Positions 1 through 7,118 are shown, counted from the first letter of the stretch. The stretch is DNA of 17,704 nucleotides from Pseudomonas sp. (GCA_007117785.1 SKFV01000115.1:1-17704); one strand, 5' to 3'. Translations and numbers: made by a program. Notes: a model not told the origin generated them from the sequence alone.

Positions 1-861
1 CTCGATCAGGTGGTGCTTGTCGAGCAGCAGCTGGTGCGGCGCATCCGCAATGCTGCCCTTGTAGATCACGGCTTGCCCGTAGTCTTCACAGGCCGGCTCC
101 AGCGCATCGAGCTTGAACAGTCGATAGGTGGCAGAGAAAAAGCGTGCGGTGCCGAGTTTGGCGGCAATCGCCGGGTCGGTAATCTCCAGCGGCCGGTCTT
201 CCACCAGGCGTGGATCAAGGAAGCCATGGCGCCTGGCCAGGTTCTCGAAATCGTTCCAGTAGAGTGCGCCACCCAGGCATTCGCCGTAGATCACCTCGTC
301 CTGGCGTACGGCATCAGGCAGCCGTCGGTCGGCATAGATATCGGAAAAATACAGCTCCCCACCGGGCTTGAGCAAACGGTAGGCTTCGCGCAGCACGGCG
401 TCCTTGTCCGGTGACAGGTTGATCACGCAGTTGGAGGCGATGATGTCGAAGTAATTATCGGGCAGCCCCAGTTCATCGAGCTGTTCGATATAGCCCTGCT
501 TGAAGCTGACGTTGGCAAAGCCGAACTGCTCGGCGTGGTAGTCCAGATGCCGATTGGCTACGTCCAGTTGCTCAGGCGTCATATCGACGCCGATCACTTC
601 GCCCTCGGCACCCACCAGCTGCGCGAGCACATAACAGTCACGGCCCGAGCCGCTGCCAAGGTCGAGGATTTTACAGCCCTTCAACAAGTGCGGCGCCACC
701 AGGCCACAGCCGTAGTATTTCTCGGTCACTTCCGGGTGAAGCTTTGCCAGCAGGGGCTTGAGCCAGTCCGGCATGCTGCTGATGTCGCAGCAGGCGCTGG
801 TTTTCAGGTCGCTGGACGTCTCCAGAATTTTCCCGTAGTAATTTTGTACCGATTCGAGCAT
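1..861 (-). CDS. arsM: Arsenite S-adenosylmethionine methyltransferase (ArsM), C-terminus cut by window edge
   Basis: Reading leftward from the ATG at 861 gives 287 uninterrupted codons that run off the window, so the C-terminus is missing. ArsM transfers methyl groups from SAM to trivalent arsenic in the cytoplasm, giving methylated and volatile arsenicals. Visible are the N-terminal KTSACC segment (Cys24-Cys25), Cys52, the SAM-binding motif LDLGSGSGRD at 66-75, the acidic ribose-binding Asp93 in VIGVD, Cys145 in NCVINL and Cys195 in YGECLGG. The cysteines at about 52, 145 and 195 sit where the arsenic-binding cysteines of known ArsM proteins fall. The start is supported by a purine-rich GAGGGGG just upstream. 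It is divergent from the AhpD-like gene, with 179 bp between them. No arsR or other ars gene is visible on this side. A related SAM methyltransferase with another substrate remains possible. Confidence 0.85.
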   Translation of the reverse strand, partial: MLESVQNYYGKILETSSDLKTSACCDISSMPDWLKPLLAKLHPEVTEKYYGCGLVAPHLLKGCKILDLGSGSGRDCYVLAQLVGAEGEVIGVDMTPEQLDVANRHLDYHAEQFGFANVSFKQGYIEQLDELGLPDNYFDIIASNCVINLSPDKDAVLREAYRLLKPGGELYFSDIYADRRLPDAVRQDEVIYGECLGGALYWNDFENLARRHGFLDPRLVEDRPLEITDPAIAAKLGTARFFSATYRLFKLDALEPACEDYGQAVIYKGSIADAPHQLLLDKHHLIE

Positions 862-886
862 GCCATCCCCCTCGGGTGAACTAGAT

Positions 887-901
887 TGACTCTTGGAGTC
901 A
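887..901. promoter_or_regulatory. Perfect 6-bp dyad upstream of arsM (possible operator)
   Basis: TGACTC at 887-892 and GAGTCA at 896-901 form a perfect inverted repeat around TTG, 26 bp upstream of the arsM start. A TTGACT that could be a rightward -35 (886-891) overlaps the left arm. The size and position suit a repressor operator. I do not recognise a specific regulator. Confidence 0.35.
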
Positions 902-916
902 TTGATGGGCAGATTG

Positions 917-930
917 TTACAGCAGTGTAA
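917..930. promoter_or_regulatory. Second dyad in the arsM / AhpD-like intergenic region
   Basis: TTACA (917-921) and TGTAA (926-930) are perfect inverted arms around GCAG. It lies about midway between the two divergent starts. An 8-bp palindrome GCGTACGC follows at 932-939. This is operator-like, with no known regulator assigned. Confidence 0.25.
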
Positions 931-1040
931 TGCGTACGCGTCAGTCAGGGTATGTAACACAAGCGCCATTTAGGCATCATAGAGAAACTTGCAGTCAATT
1001 GGGCTGTGAGATGTTGCATTTATTTAATCAGGAGATGCCG

Positions 1041-1601
1041 ATGTCCGAGTTCACCCTCTACACGCTGGAGTCTGCACCGAAAGACAGCAAGCCACTGCTT
1101 GAGGACGCGAAAAAGGCCATGGGCAGCATTCCCAATCTTTTCGCAGTTATGGCTGACGCCCCGAGCGTGTTGGAGGCCTATCTGACGCTTAACCGGCTTT
1201 TCACTCAGTCCAGCTTTGACGCCAACGAGCAAACCGTGCTCTGGCAGACCATCAATGCCGAGCATGAGTGCACCTATTGTGTGGCGGCGCATACCGCCAT
1301 CGCCAAGCAGATGAAGGTGAGTGACGAGATCACCCAGGCCCTGCGAGACGGCAAGCCGCTGGCGGACAAGAAACTGCAGGCCCTGCGCGACTTTGCTCTG
1401 GAAGTTGTGCGCGAGCGCGGCTTCGTCAAGCCAGCCTCTCTGCAGGCTTTCCTTGATGCCGGCTATAGCCGTCAGCAAGTACAAGAAGTGGTGCTCTGCC
1501 TGTCGCAAAAGGTCCTCAGCAACTATATCAACCATATGGCCGAAACACCGCTGGATGAAGGCTTTGCGGCCTTTGAATGGTCGCCGGACGACAAGCAGTG
1601 A
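1041..1601 (+). CDS. Carboxymuconolactone decarboxylase / AhpD-like family protein
   Basis: A 186-residue cytoplasmic protein of the AhpD-like alpha-helical fold. The diagnostic motif is E-C-x-x-C-x-x-x-H with Glu76, Cys77, Cys80 and His84 (EHECTYCVAAH), the pattern used by AhpD for disulfide and peroxidase chemistry. The start at 1041 is preferred over the in-frame ATG at 1035 because AGGAG at 1030-1034 lies 6 nt before 1041 and would abut 1035. The protein is long enough for one complete AhpD-like domain. It lies divergent from arsM and 141 bp upstream of the acetolactate synthase gene. The substrate is unknown: a thiol peroxidase or reductase role is likelier than true carboxymuconolactone decarboxylase activity, since members with the full E-CxxC-H motif are usually the redox type. 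Confidence 0.85.
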   Translation: MSEFTLYTLESAPKDSKPLLEDAKKAMGSIPNLFAVMADAPSVLEAYLTLNRLFTQSSFDANEQTVLWQTINAEHECTYCVAAHTAIAKQMKVSDEITQALRDGKPLADKKLQALRDFALEVVRERGFVKPASLQAFLDAGYSRQQVQEVVLCLSQKVLSNYINHMAETPLDEGFAAFEWSPDDKQ

Positions 1602-1611
1602 CCAGCCCCTT

Positions 1612-1628
1612 GTTGAACCCGGTTTAAC
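1612..1628. promoter_or_regulatory. Near-perfect 17-bp dyad between the AhpD-like and acetolactate synthase genes
   Basis: GTTGAACC (1612-1619) and GGTTTAAC (1621-1628) are inverted arms around one central C, with 7 of 8 positions matching. It starts 11 bp after the AhpD-like stop. The single central base rules out a hairpin loop, so a protein operator is the likelier reading. No regulator is recognised. Confidence 0.25.
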
Positions 1629-1742
1629 AGTTGCCTGGAGCAGGAGGTTGTTGACCGGGGCCAATCACAACAAGGCGACGTGCCGGATTGGTGTTCGAGT
1701 CAACAAGAAGAGATGGCGAATCTGCCAACTACCAGGAGAGAT

Positions 1743-3380
1743 ATGAAAGCGTCCGATCTGTTGGTCAGAGCCCTGGAAAGCGAGGGGGTCGAGTATATTT
1801 TTGCGATTCCGGGTGAGGAAAATCTGGACCTGCTCGAGTCCCTGGCTGATTCCTCTATCAGGCTGATCCTGACGCGCCACGAACAGGGTGCCGGCTTTAT
1901 GGCCGCCACCTATGGTCGGCTGACCGGTAAAGCAGGGGTGTGCCTGGCGACCCTGGGTCCCGGTGCTACCAACCTGGTTACCCCAACCGCCTATGCTCAG
2001 CTCGGCGGCATGCCCATGGTCATCATTACTGGGCAGAAACCGATCAAACACAGCAAACAGGGCCAGTTCCAGATCATTGATGTGGTCGACATGCTGGGGC
2101 CCATCACCAAGTACACCCGCCAGATTGTCAGCGGCAGCAGCATCCCGGCCCATGTGCGTGAGGCTTTCCGCCTGGCCGAGGAAGAGCGCCCGGGAGCCAC
2201 CCACCTGGAGCTGCCCGAGGACATTGCCCGTGAGGAGACCGACGCTATACCGATCTCGGCCAGTCTGTCGCGTCGCCCTGTCACCGAAGCCAAGGCAGTG
2301 GACTATGCCCTCCGTCTGCTGGCTGAGGCCAGGCATCCGGTGCTGGTGATCGGCTCCGCAGCCAACCGCAAGCGGACCGCCAACATGCTGCGCGCCTTTG
2401 TCGACAAGCAGGGCATTCCATTCATTACGACCCAGATGGGTAAGGGCGTCATCGACGAAACGCACCCGCTGTATCTTGGCAATGCGGCAATGTCCGATGG
2501 GGACTTTCCCCACCGGGCACTGGAGGCTGCTGACCTGATCCTGAATATCGGCCATGACGTGGTGGAAAAGCCGCCCTTTGTGATGAACGGTGCTCACAAG
2601 GTAGTGCATATCAACTTTCAGCCCGCCCGGGTCGATCCGGTGTACTTTCCCCATGCAGACATGGTGGGGGACATTGCCAACAGCATCTGGCAGCTCAAGG
2701 AGGGCATTGAACCCCAGGCCCACTGGGATTTTGAGTTCATGCTCAAGGCCCGAGAGGCGATGCACGCGCATATGGACAAGGGCGCTGAGGGTGACGCTTT
2801 CCCCGTGCCGCCCCAGCGGCTGGTACGCGCAGTGCGCCGGGTGATGCCGGAAGACGGCATTATTGCGCTGGATAATGGCATCTACAAAATCTGGTTTGCG
2901 CGTAATTACCCGGCCTACCGGCCGAATACCGTGCTGCTGGACAATGCGCTGGCCTCCATGGGTGCCGGCCTGCCTTCAGCCATGGCCGCGCGCCTGGTCT
3001 ATCCCCAGCGCAAGGTCATGGCCATCTGCGGTGATGGTGGTTTCATGATGAATTCACAGGAAATAGAAACTGCGGTGCGGCTGAAGATGGACCTGGTGGT
3101 GCTGATCCTCACGGATCGCGCCTACGGCATGATCAAATGGAAGCAGGAAGACATGGGGTTGAAGGACTTTGGCCTCGACTTTGCCAACCCCTGTTTTATT
3201 ACCTATGCCCGCAGCTATGGCGCCAAGGGCCACCGGCTGGAGCACACCGAGGCGCTTGAAGGGCTGATGCAGGACTGTCTGGACGCTGGTGGTGTGCATC
3301 TGGTTGACGTACCGGTCGACTACAGTCGCAACGTAGCGCTTCTCAATGAAGAAATTCCGCGCCTGAGCAAGGCGCTATGA
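1743..3380 (+). CDS. Acetolactate synthase, catabolic (AlsS/BudB)-type TPP enzyme
   Basis: A 545-residue thiamine-diphosphate enzyme with the N-terminal PYR, central and C-terminal PP domains. It should condense two pyruvates to 2-acetolactate with loss of CO2. Visible are the catalytic Glu47 in RHEQGA, the LGPGATNL segment, and the TPP/Mg site G430-D431-G432 with Asp458 27 residues later. Asp rather than Asn at 458 (LTDRAYGM) is the state found in catabolic, FAD-independent enzymes of the Klebsiella/Bacillus type. Biosynthetic IlvB/IlvI enzymes have Asn there. The start at 1743 is chosen for AGGAG at 1734-1738; in-frame codons further upstream lack this. No ilvN-type regulatory subunit and no acetolactate decarboxylase is adjacent. 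Related TPP enzymes share this architecture, so the reaction is probable rather than certain. Confidence 0.85.
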   Translation: MKASDLLVRALESEGVEYIFAIPGEENLDLLESLADSSIRLILTRHEQGAGFMAATYGRLTGKAGVCLATLGPGATNLVTPTAYAQLGGMPMVIITGQKPIKHSKQGQFQIIDVVDMLGPITKYTRQIVSGSSIPAHVREAFRLAEEERPGATHLELPEDIAREETDAIPISASLSRRPVTEAKAVDYALRLLAEARHPVLVIGSAANRKRTANMLRAFVDKQGIPFITTQMGKGVIDETHPLYLGNAAMSDGDFPHRALEAADLILNIGHDVVEKPPFVMNGAHKVVHINFQPARVDPVYFPHADMVGDIANSIWQLKEGIEPQAHWDFEFMLKAREAMHAHMDKGAEGDAFPVPPQRLVRAVRRVMPEDGIIALDNGIYKIWFARNYPAYRPNTVLLDNALASMGAGLPSAMAARLVYPQRKVMAICGDGGFMMNSQEIETAVRLKMDLVVLILTDRAYGMIKWKQEDMGLKDFGLDFANPCFITYARSYGAKGHRLEHTEALEGLMQDCLDAGGVHLVDVPVDYSRNVALLNEEIPRLSKAL

Positions 3381-3472
3381 GGCATTGGTCATGGGGTTCA
3401 GGTCAGCGGCATGCTGAATATGCACATGGTCGCGGCATCACTCCCACAGTAAAGCGATTGAAAGGTTTTCAA

Positions 3473-4078
3473 ATGGATAACGAGGCTGACCTGGTTGGCG
3501 CGCTGCAGGCTGGCGACAGGGATGCGACTGATCAGGTGGTCAGGCTGCATCATGGTTTTCTGCTGGCGATGGTCAGCCCCCTGGTTGGTGAGGATGCGGC
3601 CAAGGATGTGGTGCAGGACACATGGATCAAGGCGTTGGCGGCGATCAAGGGGTTCGAGGGGCGCAGCAAGCTACGCACCTGGCTGGCGCGAATTGCCTTG
3701 AACGAGGCACGGGGCTTGTTGCGCAAGCAGGGGCGTGAGGTCTCTTTACCAGGTTGGGGGCAGGATACCGGCTCGCCGATAGCTGAAAGATTCAATGCCA
3801 AAGGTGATTGGGAGCAGGCTCCAACAGCCTGGCACTATGACAGTCCGGATGCCTTGCTGACCGAAAATGAATTGCATGAGTGCATCGAAAAGCACCTGCA
3901 CAAGCTGCCGGATGATCAGCGCGGCGTTGTGGTTTTCCGCGAAATGGCCGGCCTGGGCTTTGCCGAAATCGCACAACAGTTGTCGCTCAGCGAGGGCAAC
4001 GTCCGCGTGCTGCTGCATCGGGCACGGCAAAGAATGCACGCGATGCTCGACCACTTTGAACAGGAGGGCACATGCTGA
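3473..4078 (+). CDS. ECF-type sigma-70 family RNA polymerase sigma factor
   Basis: A 201-residue two-domain extracytoplasmic-function sigma factor that would redirect RNA polymerase to a stress regulon. Region 2 spans about residues 8-86, with the core-binding DAAKDVVQDTW at 41-51 and the -10-reading helix up to the arginine-rich 80-88. A long, tryptophan-containing linker covers 90-130. Region 4 (134-190) has the helix-turn-helix around FAEIAQQL and GNVRVLLHRARQRM. The start at 3473 is preferred because GAAAGG lies 7-8 nt upstream; an in-frame ATG at 3377 overlaps the preceding stop and would add 32 residues unlike sigma factors. Its last codons overlap the next gene, a zinc-finger anti-sigma factor. 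I could not identify an autoregulatory promoter in the 92-bp gap upstream. Its signal and targets are unknown. Confidence 0.9.
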   Translation: MDNEADLVGALQAGDRDATDQVVRLHHGFLLAMVSPLVGEDAAKDVVQDTWIKALAAIKGFEGRSKLRTWLARIALNEARGLLRKQGREVSLPGWGQDTGSPIAERFNAKGDWEQAPTAWHYDSPDALLTENELHECIEKHLHKLPDDQRGVVVFREMAGLGFAEIAQQLSLSEGNVRVLLHRARQRMHAMLDHFEQEGTC

Positions 4079-4296
4079 ACTGCAAACAAATGTCCGAGAT
4101 GGGCTCCATTATCATCGACGGCCAGGAGCCCTGGCGCTCGAAGATGTCGGTGATGATGCACCTGAGTATGTGCAAGCGTTGCTCTCGCTATATGCAACAA
4201 CTCAAGCTGACGTCGCAAGTGCTTCAGCAATCCAGAATCGAAGCCGATGAGGCTGAGATTGAACGCACCTTGGGTCGCTTGACGCGCTGGGAATAA
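4072..4296 (+). CDS. Small soluble zinc-binding anti-sigma factor (zf-HC2 / ZAS type)
   Basis: A 74-residue protein with the zinc anti-sigma signature H-x3-C-x2-C: His30, Cys34 and Cys37 (HLSMCKRC), plus Cys4 as a possible fourth ligand. Such proteins hold their ECF sigma factor inactive, and some release it when the zinc-binding thiols are oxidised or bound by another metal. There is no hydrophobic stretch long enough for a membrane span, so it should be cytoplasmic. Its ATG at 4072 overlaps the sigma factor's last codons by 7 nt, with AGGAGG at 4062-4067, so the two are translationally coupled. The tail from about 45 is helical and charged and could wrap the sigma factor. The partner is clear from context, while redox sensing is inferred. 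Confidence 0.8.
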   Translation: MLNCKQMSEMGSIIIDGQEPWRSKMSVMMHLSMCKRCSRYMQQLKLTSQVLQQSRIEADEAEIERTLGRLTRWE

Positions 4297-4332
4297 ACCA
4301 GATGGGGTGTGTATTCGGTCAATTTCCCGGGT

Positions 4333-5055
4333 TTAAAAATCACCCCACAACTGCTGCGCCAGGCTCAGTGCCACTACCGGTGCCGTTTCCGTGCGCAGCA
4401 CCCGCGGGCCCAGACGCACCGGGTTAAAGCCACTGGCCTCGGCGCGGCTGATTTCTTCGCTGCTCAGGCCACCTTCGGGGCCGATCAACAGGCCCAGGCT
4501 GGCGGGTTTGGCCAGGCTGGCCAGTGGCTGTTCGGTGCGGTGATGCAGGACCAGTTTCAAGTCGGCATCCAGTTGCCCCAGCCAGTTATCCAGCGCTTGT
4601 GGCGGATTGACGAGCGGAACCTGGCTGCGACCACATTGTTCGCAGGCGCTGATGGCCACCTGCTGCCAATGCGCCTGACGCTTGTCCGCTCGCTCGCCTT
4701 GCAACTTTACCTCGCAGCGTTCGGTGAACAGAGGTGTGATCACATTCACTCCCAGTTCAACCGCTTTCTGGATTGCCCAGTCCATGCGCTCGCCACGGGA
4801 CATGGCCTGACCCAGATGAACCGTCAACGGCGATTCGGCTTGCCCGGCGAACGCAGGCTGCAGCTGCAGGGTCAGGCTACGCTTGCTGACGGTGATTACT
4901 TCGCCAGGCCATTCTTCGCCACTGCCGTTAAAGGCTTGCACCTGATCACCCGGACGCAGACGCAGTACGCGACCCAGATAATGTGCCGGGTCACCGTCGA
5001 GTTCCAGATCACCGGCCTGCAAGGGCTGGTCGAGATAAAAGCGAACGACGCGCAT
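4333..5055 (-). CDS. rsmE: 16S rRNA (uracil-1498-N3)-methyltransferase RsmE
   Basis: A 240-residue SPOUT-family methyltransferase that methylates N3 of U1498 in 16S rRNA using SAM. An N-terminal PUA-like RNA-binding domain (about 1-70; HYLGRVLRLRPGD) precedes the trefoil-knot domain, with GPEGG at 192-196 and the LGPRVLRTETA knot loop near 215-225. Length is normal for the family. The ATG at 5055 starts only 2 nt after the bioA stop (TGA-GC-ATG), with only a weak GAGA-like site upstream, so translation is probably coupled to bioA. From memory, rsmE and bioA are also adjacent in P. aeruginosa (PA0419-PA0420). Confidence 0.95.
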   Translation of the reverse strand: MRVVRFYLDQPLQAGDLELDGDPAHYLGRVLRLRPGDQVQAFNGSGEEWPGEVITVSKRSLTLQLQPAFAGQAESPLTVHLGQAMSRGERMDWAIQKAVELGVNVITPLFTERCEVKLQGERADKRQAHWQQVAISACEQCGRSQVPLVNPPQALDNWLGQLDADLKLVLHHRTEQPLASLAKPASLGLLIGPEGGLSSEEISRAEASGFNPVRLGPRVLRTETAPVVALSLAQQLWGDF

Positions 5056-5057
5056 GC

Positions 5058-6410
5058 TCAGTCTCGCGTTGCCAGTTGAATACCTTCCCAGGCCACGCTG
5101 GCCAAGTGATCAATCTGATCTGGGGTGATTACATAGGGCGGCATCATGTAGACCACGCTGCCCAGTGGGCGCAGCATGGCTTCGTTTTTCAGCGCGTGCT
5201 CGTAGACGCGGATGCCGCGCCTTTCCTGCCAGGGATAGGGCGTGCGATCGGCCTTGTTCTTGACCATTTCGATTGCCAGCACCATACCGGTCTGACGCAC
5301 ATCAGCGACATGCGGGTGGTCGATAAAGTGCTCGGTGGCTTTGGCCATATGCGCGGACAGTTCCAGGTTGCGCTCGATCACCTGGTCGCGCTCGAACAGT
5401 TCCAGTGTTGCCAGGGCGGCAGCACAGGCCAGGGGGTTTCCGGTATAACTGTGTGAGTGCAGGAAGGCACGCAGCGTATCGTAATCGTCGTAAAACGCCT
5501 GATAGACCTTGTCGGTAGTCAGACACACCGCCATCGGCAGGTAGCCGGCGGTAAGGGCTTTGGACAGGCAGAGAAAGTCCGGGCTGATGTCGGCCTGGTT
5601 GCAGGCAAACATGCTGCCGGTGCGGCCAAAGCCGACGGCGATTTCATCATGAATCAGGTGCACGCCGTAACGGTCACAGGCCTCGCGTAGCAGCTTGAGG
5701 TACACCGGGTGGTACATGCGCATACCGCCGGCACACTGAATCAGTGGTTCAACGATCACGGCAGCGACCTGTTCGTGGTTCTCGGCCAGCGCGCGCTCCA
5801 TATGCTCGAACATCAGGCGGCTGTGCGCTTCCCAGTCCATGCCGGCTGCGCGCTCATAGCAGTCGGGCGAGGGTACGGTAATCACGTCCATCAGCAGCGG
5901 TTTGTAGGTGCTTTTGTACAGGCTGACGTCACCCACGGCGAGCGCGGCCAGGGTTTCACCGTGATAACTGTTGCTCAGGGTAATAAAGCGCTTTTTCTCG
6001 GGTTTGCCGACGTTGAGCCAGTAATGGAAGCTCATTTTCAGCGCGACTTCGATGCAGGATGAGCCGTTATCCGCATAAAAGCAGCGGGTCAGCGGTGCTG
6101 GGGTCATGGCCACCAGCTTTTCCGACAGCTCGATCACGGGCGGGTGACTGAAGCCGGCAAGAATGACGTGTTCCAGCTTGTCCAGTTGGTCCTTGATGCG
6201 CTGATTGATATAGGGATTGGCGTGCCCGAAGATATTGACCCACCAGGAGCTGACGGCATCGATGTAGCGGTTGCCATCGAAATCATACAGCCAGACCCCT
6301 TCGCCGCGCTCGACGGGGATCAGTGGCATGCTTTCGTGATCTTTCATCTGGGTGCAGGGATGCCAGAGCACAGCCAGATCGCGCTGCATCCATTGATCGT
6401 TCAAGCTCAT
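5058..6410 (-). CDS. bioA: Adenosylmethionine-8-amino-7-oxononanoate aminotransferase (DAPA synthase)
   Basis: A 450-residue class III PLP aminotransferase for the step in biotin synthesis that converts 7-keto-8-aminopelargonate to 7,8-diaminopelargonate, with SAM as amino donor. Visible are HPCTQMKDHE near the N-terminus, AVSSWWVNIFGH, DNGSSCIEVALK, SYHGET, HDEIAVGFGRTG and LCLSKALTAGYLP with the PLP lysine at 284. The ATG at 6410 is preferred over an in-frame TTG at 6443 because GAGG sits 6 nt upstream of it and the family usually begins near the SLNDQWMQRD segment. The other biotin genes are not in the window. The gene follows vfr on the same strand after 63 nt, and an inverted repeat (6418-6446) overlaps its ribosome binding site. 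Confidence 0.95.
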   Translation of the reverse strand: MSLNDQWMQRDLAVLWHPCTQMKDHESMPLIPVERGEGVWLYDFDGNRYIDAVSSWWVNIFGHANPYINQRIKDQLDKLEHVILAGFSHPPVIELSEKLVAMTPAPLTRCFYADNGSSCIEVALKMSFHYWLNVGKPEKKRFITLSNSYHGETLAALAVGDVSLYKSTYKPLLMDVITVPSPDCYERAAGMDWEAHSRLMFEHMERALAENHEQVAAVIVEPLIQCAGGMRMYHPVYLKLLREACDRYGVHLIHDEIAVGFGRTGSMFACNQADISPDFLCLSKALTAGYLPMAVCLTTDKVYQAFYDDYDTLRAFLHSHSYTGNPLACAAALATLELFERDQVIERNLELSAHMAKATEHFIDHPHVADVRQTGMVLAIEMVKNKADRTPYPWQERRGIRVYEHALKNEAMLRPLGSVVYMMPPYVITPDQIDHLASVAWEGIQLATRD

Positions 6411-6417
6411 GAAAACC

Positions 6418-6446
6418 TCATTGACGGGTGTTGGTTCAGTCAATGA
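6418..6446. promoter_or_regulatory. 8-bp inverted repeat overlapping the bioA ribosome binding site
   Basis: TCATTGAC (6418-6425) and GTCAATGA (6439-6446) are perfect arms around 13 nt. On the bioA strand the 3' arm runs into the GAGG ribosome binding site, so a transcript entering from vfr could fold and mask it. A TACAAT-like -10 box for bioA at 6446-6451 touches the other arm, so a DNA operator is the alternative. It does not match the BirA or BioR operator patterns I know. Confidence 0.35.
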
Positions 6447-6473
6447 TTGTACCTGAGCTGTCAGCGTCTGGGG

Positions 6474-7118
6474 CTAACGGCTGTTGAACACGACGATGGT
6501 TTTACCGTCGACAGTGATCAATTCCTGGTCTTCAAGGTTTTTCAGTACGCGACCGACCATTTCTCGTGAGCAGCCGACCAGCCGGGCGATTTCCTGCCGG
6601 CTGACCTTGATTTGCATGCCGTCCGGGTGGCTGAGAGCATCAGGTTGCTTGGTCAGTTCCAGAAGTGTGCGGGCGATACGCCCGGTAACATCCAGATTGG
6701 CCAGGTCACAAGCCTTGCGCGTGGTCTTGCGTAGGCGTTCAGCCATCTGCCGGCAGAGAGCGTAGAGCAGGTCCGGATCTTTTTCCGTCAGCTCATGGAA
6801 TTGGGCGTAGCTGATCTCGGCGATGTCGCACTCGGTGCGGGTCCGCACGCGGGCGCTCCGGTCCTGTTGCCAGTTGTCCAGGTCGAACAAGCCCATCTCA
6901 CCGAAAAACTCGCCTTTGTTGAGGTAGGTCACCACCATTTCATGTCCCTTGCCATCATGGATCAGGACGCTGACCGAGCCACGCATGATATAGAACAGGG
7001 TGGCCGAACTTTCTCCGGCGTAGATGATGGTGGTTCGCGCAGGCAGGCGGCGAATACGGCAAAGGCTTAGGAAGTGCTCAAGTTTCTTGCTGTTGATTCT
7101 GCTGGGTGTATCGGCCAT
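6474..7118 (-). CDS. vfr: cAMP-activated global regulator Vfr (CRP family)
   Basis: A 214-residue transcription factor, exactly the length of P. aeruginosa Vfr and similar along its length. The cyclic-nucleotide domain (about 20-115) carries Glu74 in GEFFGEMG, Arg87-Ser88 and Thr132-Thr133, which match the cAMP ligands of CRP, so cAMP binding should be intact. The winged helix-turn-helix is SRQEIARLVGCSREMVGRVL at 173-192. The start at 7118 is chosen for an AGGA about 10 nt upstream and agreement with Vfr length. In Pseudomonas this protein controls virulence, quorum sensing and type IV pili rather than mainly carbon use. It is divergent from the OsmC-like gene, an arrangement also seen for crp/yhfA in E. 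coli. A promoter for it is visible at 7186-7214. Confidence 0.93.
   Translation of the reverse strand: MADTPSRINSKKLEHFLSLCRIRRLPARTTIIYAGESSATLFYIMRGSVSVLIHDGKGHEMVVTYLNKGEFFGEMGLFDLDNWQQDRSARVRTRTECDIAEISYAQFHELTEKDPDLLYALCRQMAERLRKTTRKACDLANLDVTGRIARTLLELTKQPDALSHPDGMQIKVSRQEIARLVGCSREMVGRVLKNLEDQELITVDGKTIVVFNSR

Noticed and set aside
1665..2771. Long open frame (about 368 codons) on the minus strand opposite the acetolactate synthase gene
   Set aside because: It is the antisense of a clearly conserved enzyme; the predicted protein has no recognisable motif and there is no credible ribosome binding site.
4303..4347. TGGGGTG/CACCCCA arms between the anti-sigma gene and rsmE, considered as a terminator
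   Set aside because: The 31-nt loop and missing T-run make a functional terminator unlikely, and the right arm lies inside rsmE coding sequence.
4309..5079. Plus-strand open frame across rsmE
   Set aside because: rsmE on the other strand carries all the family motifs; this frame is a shadow.
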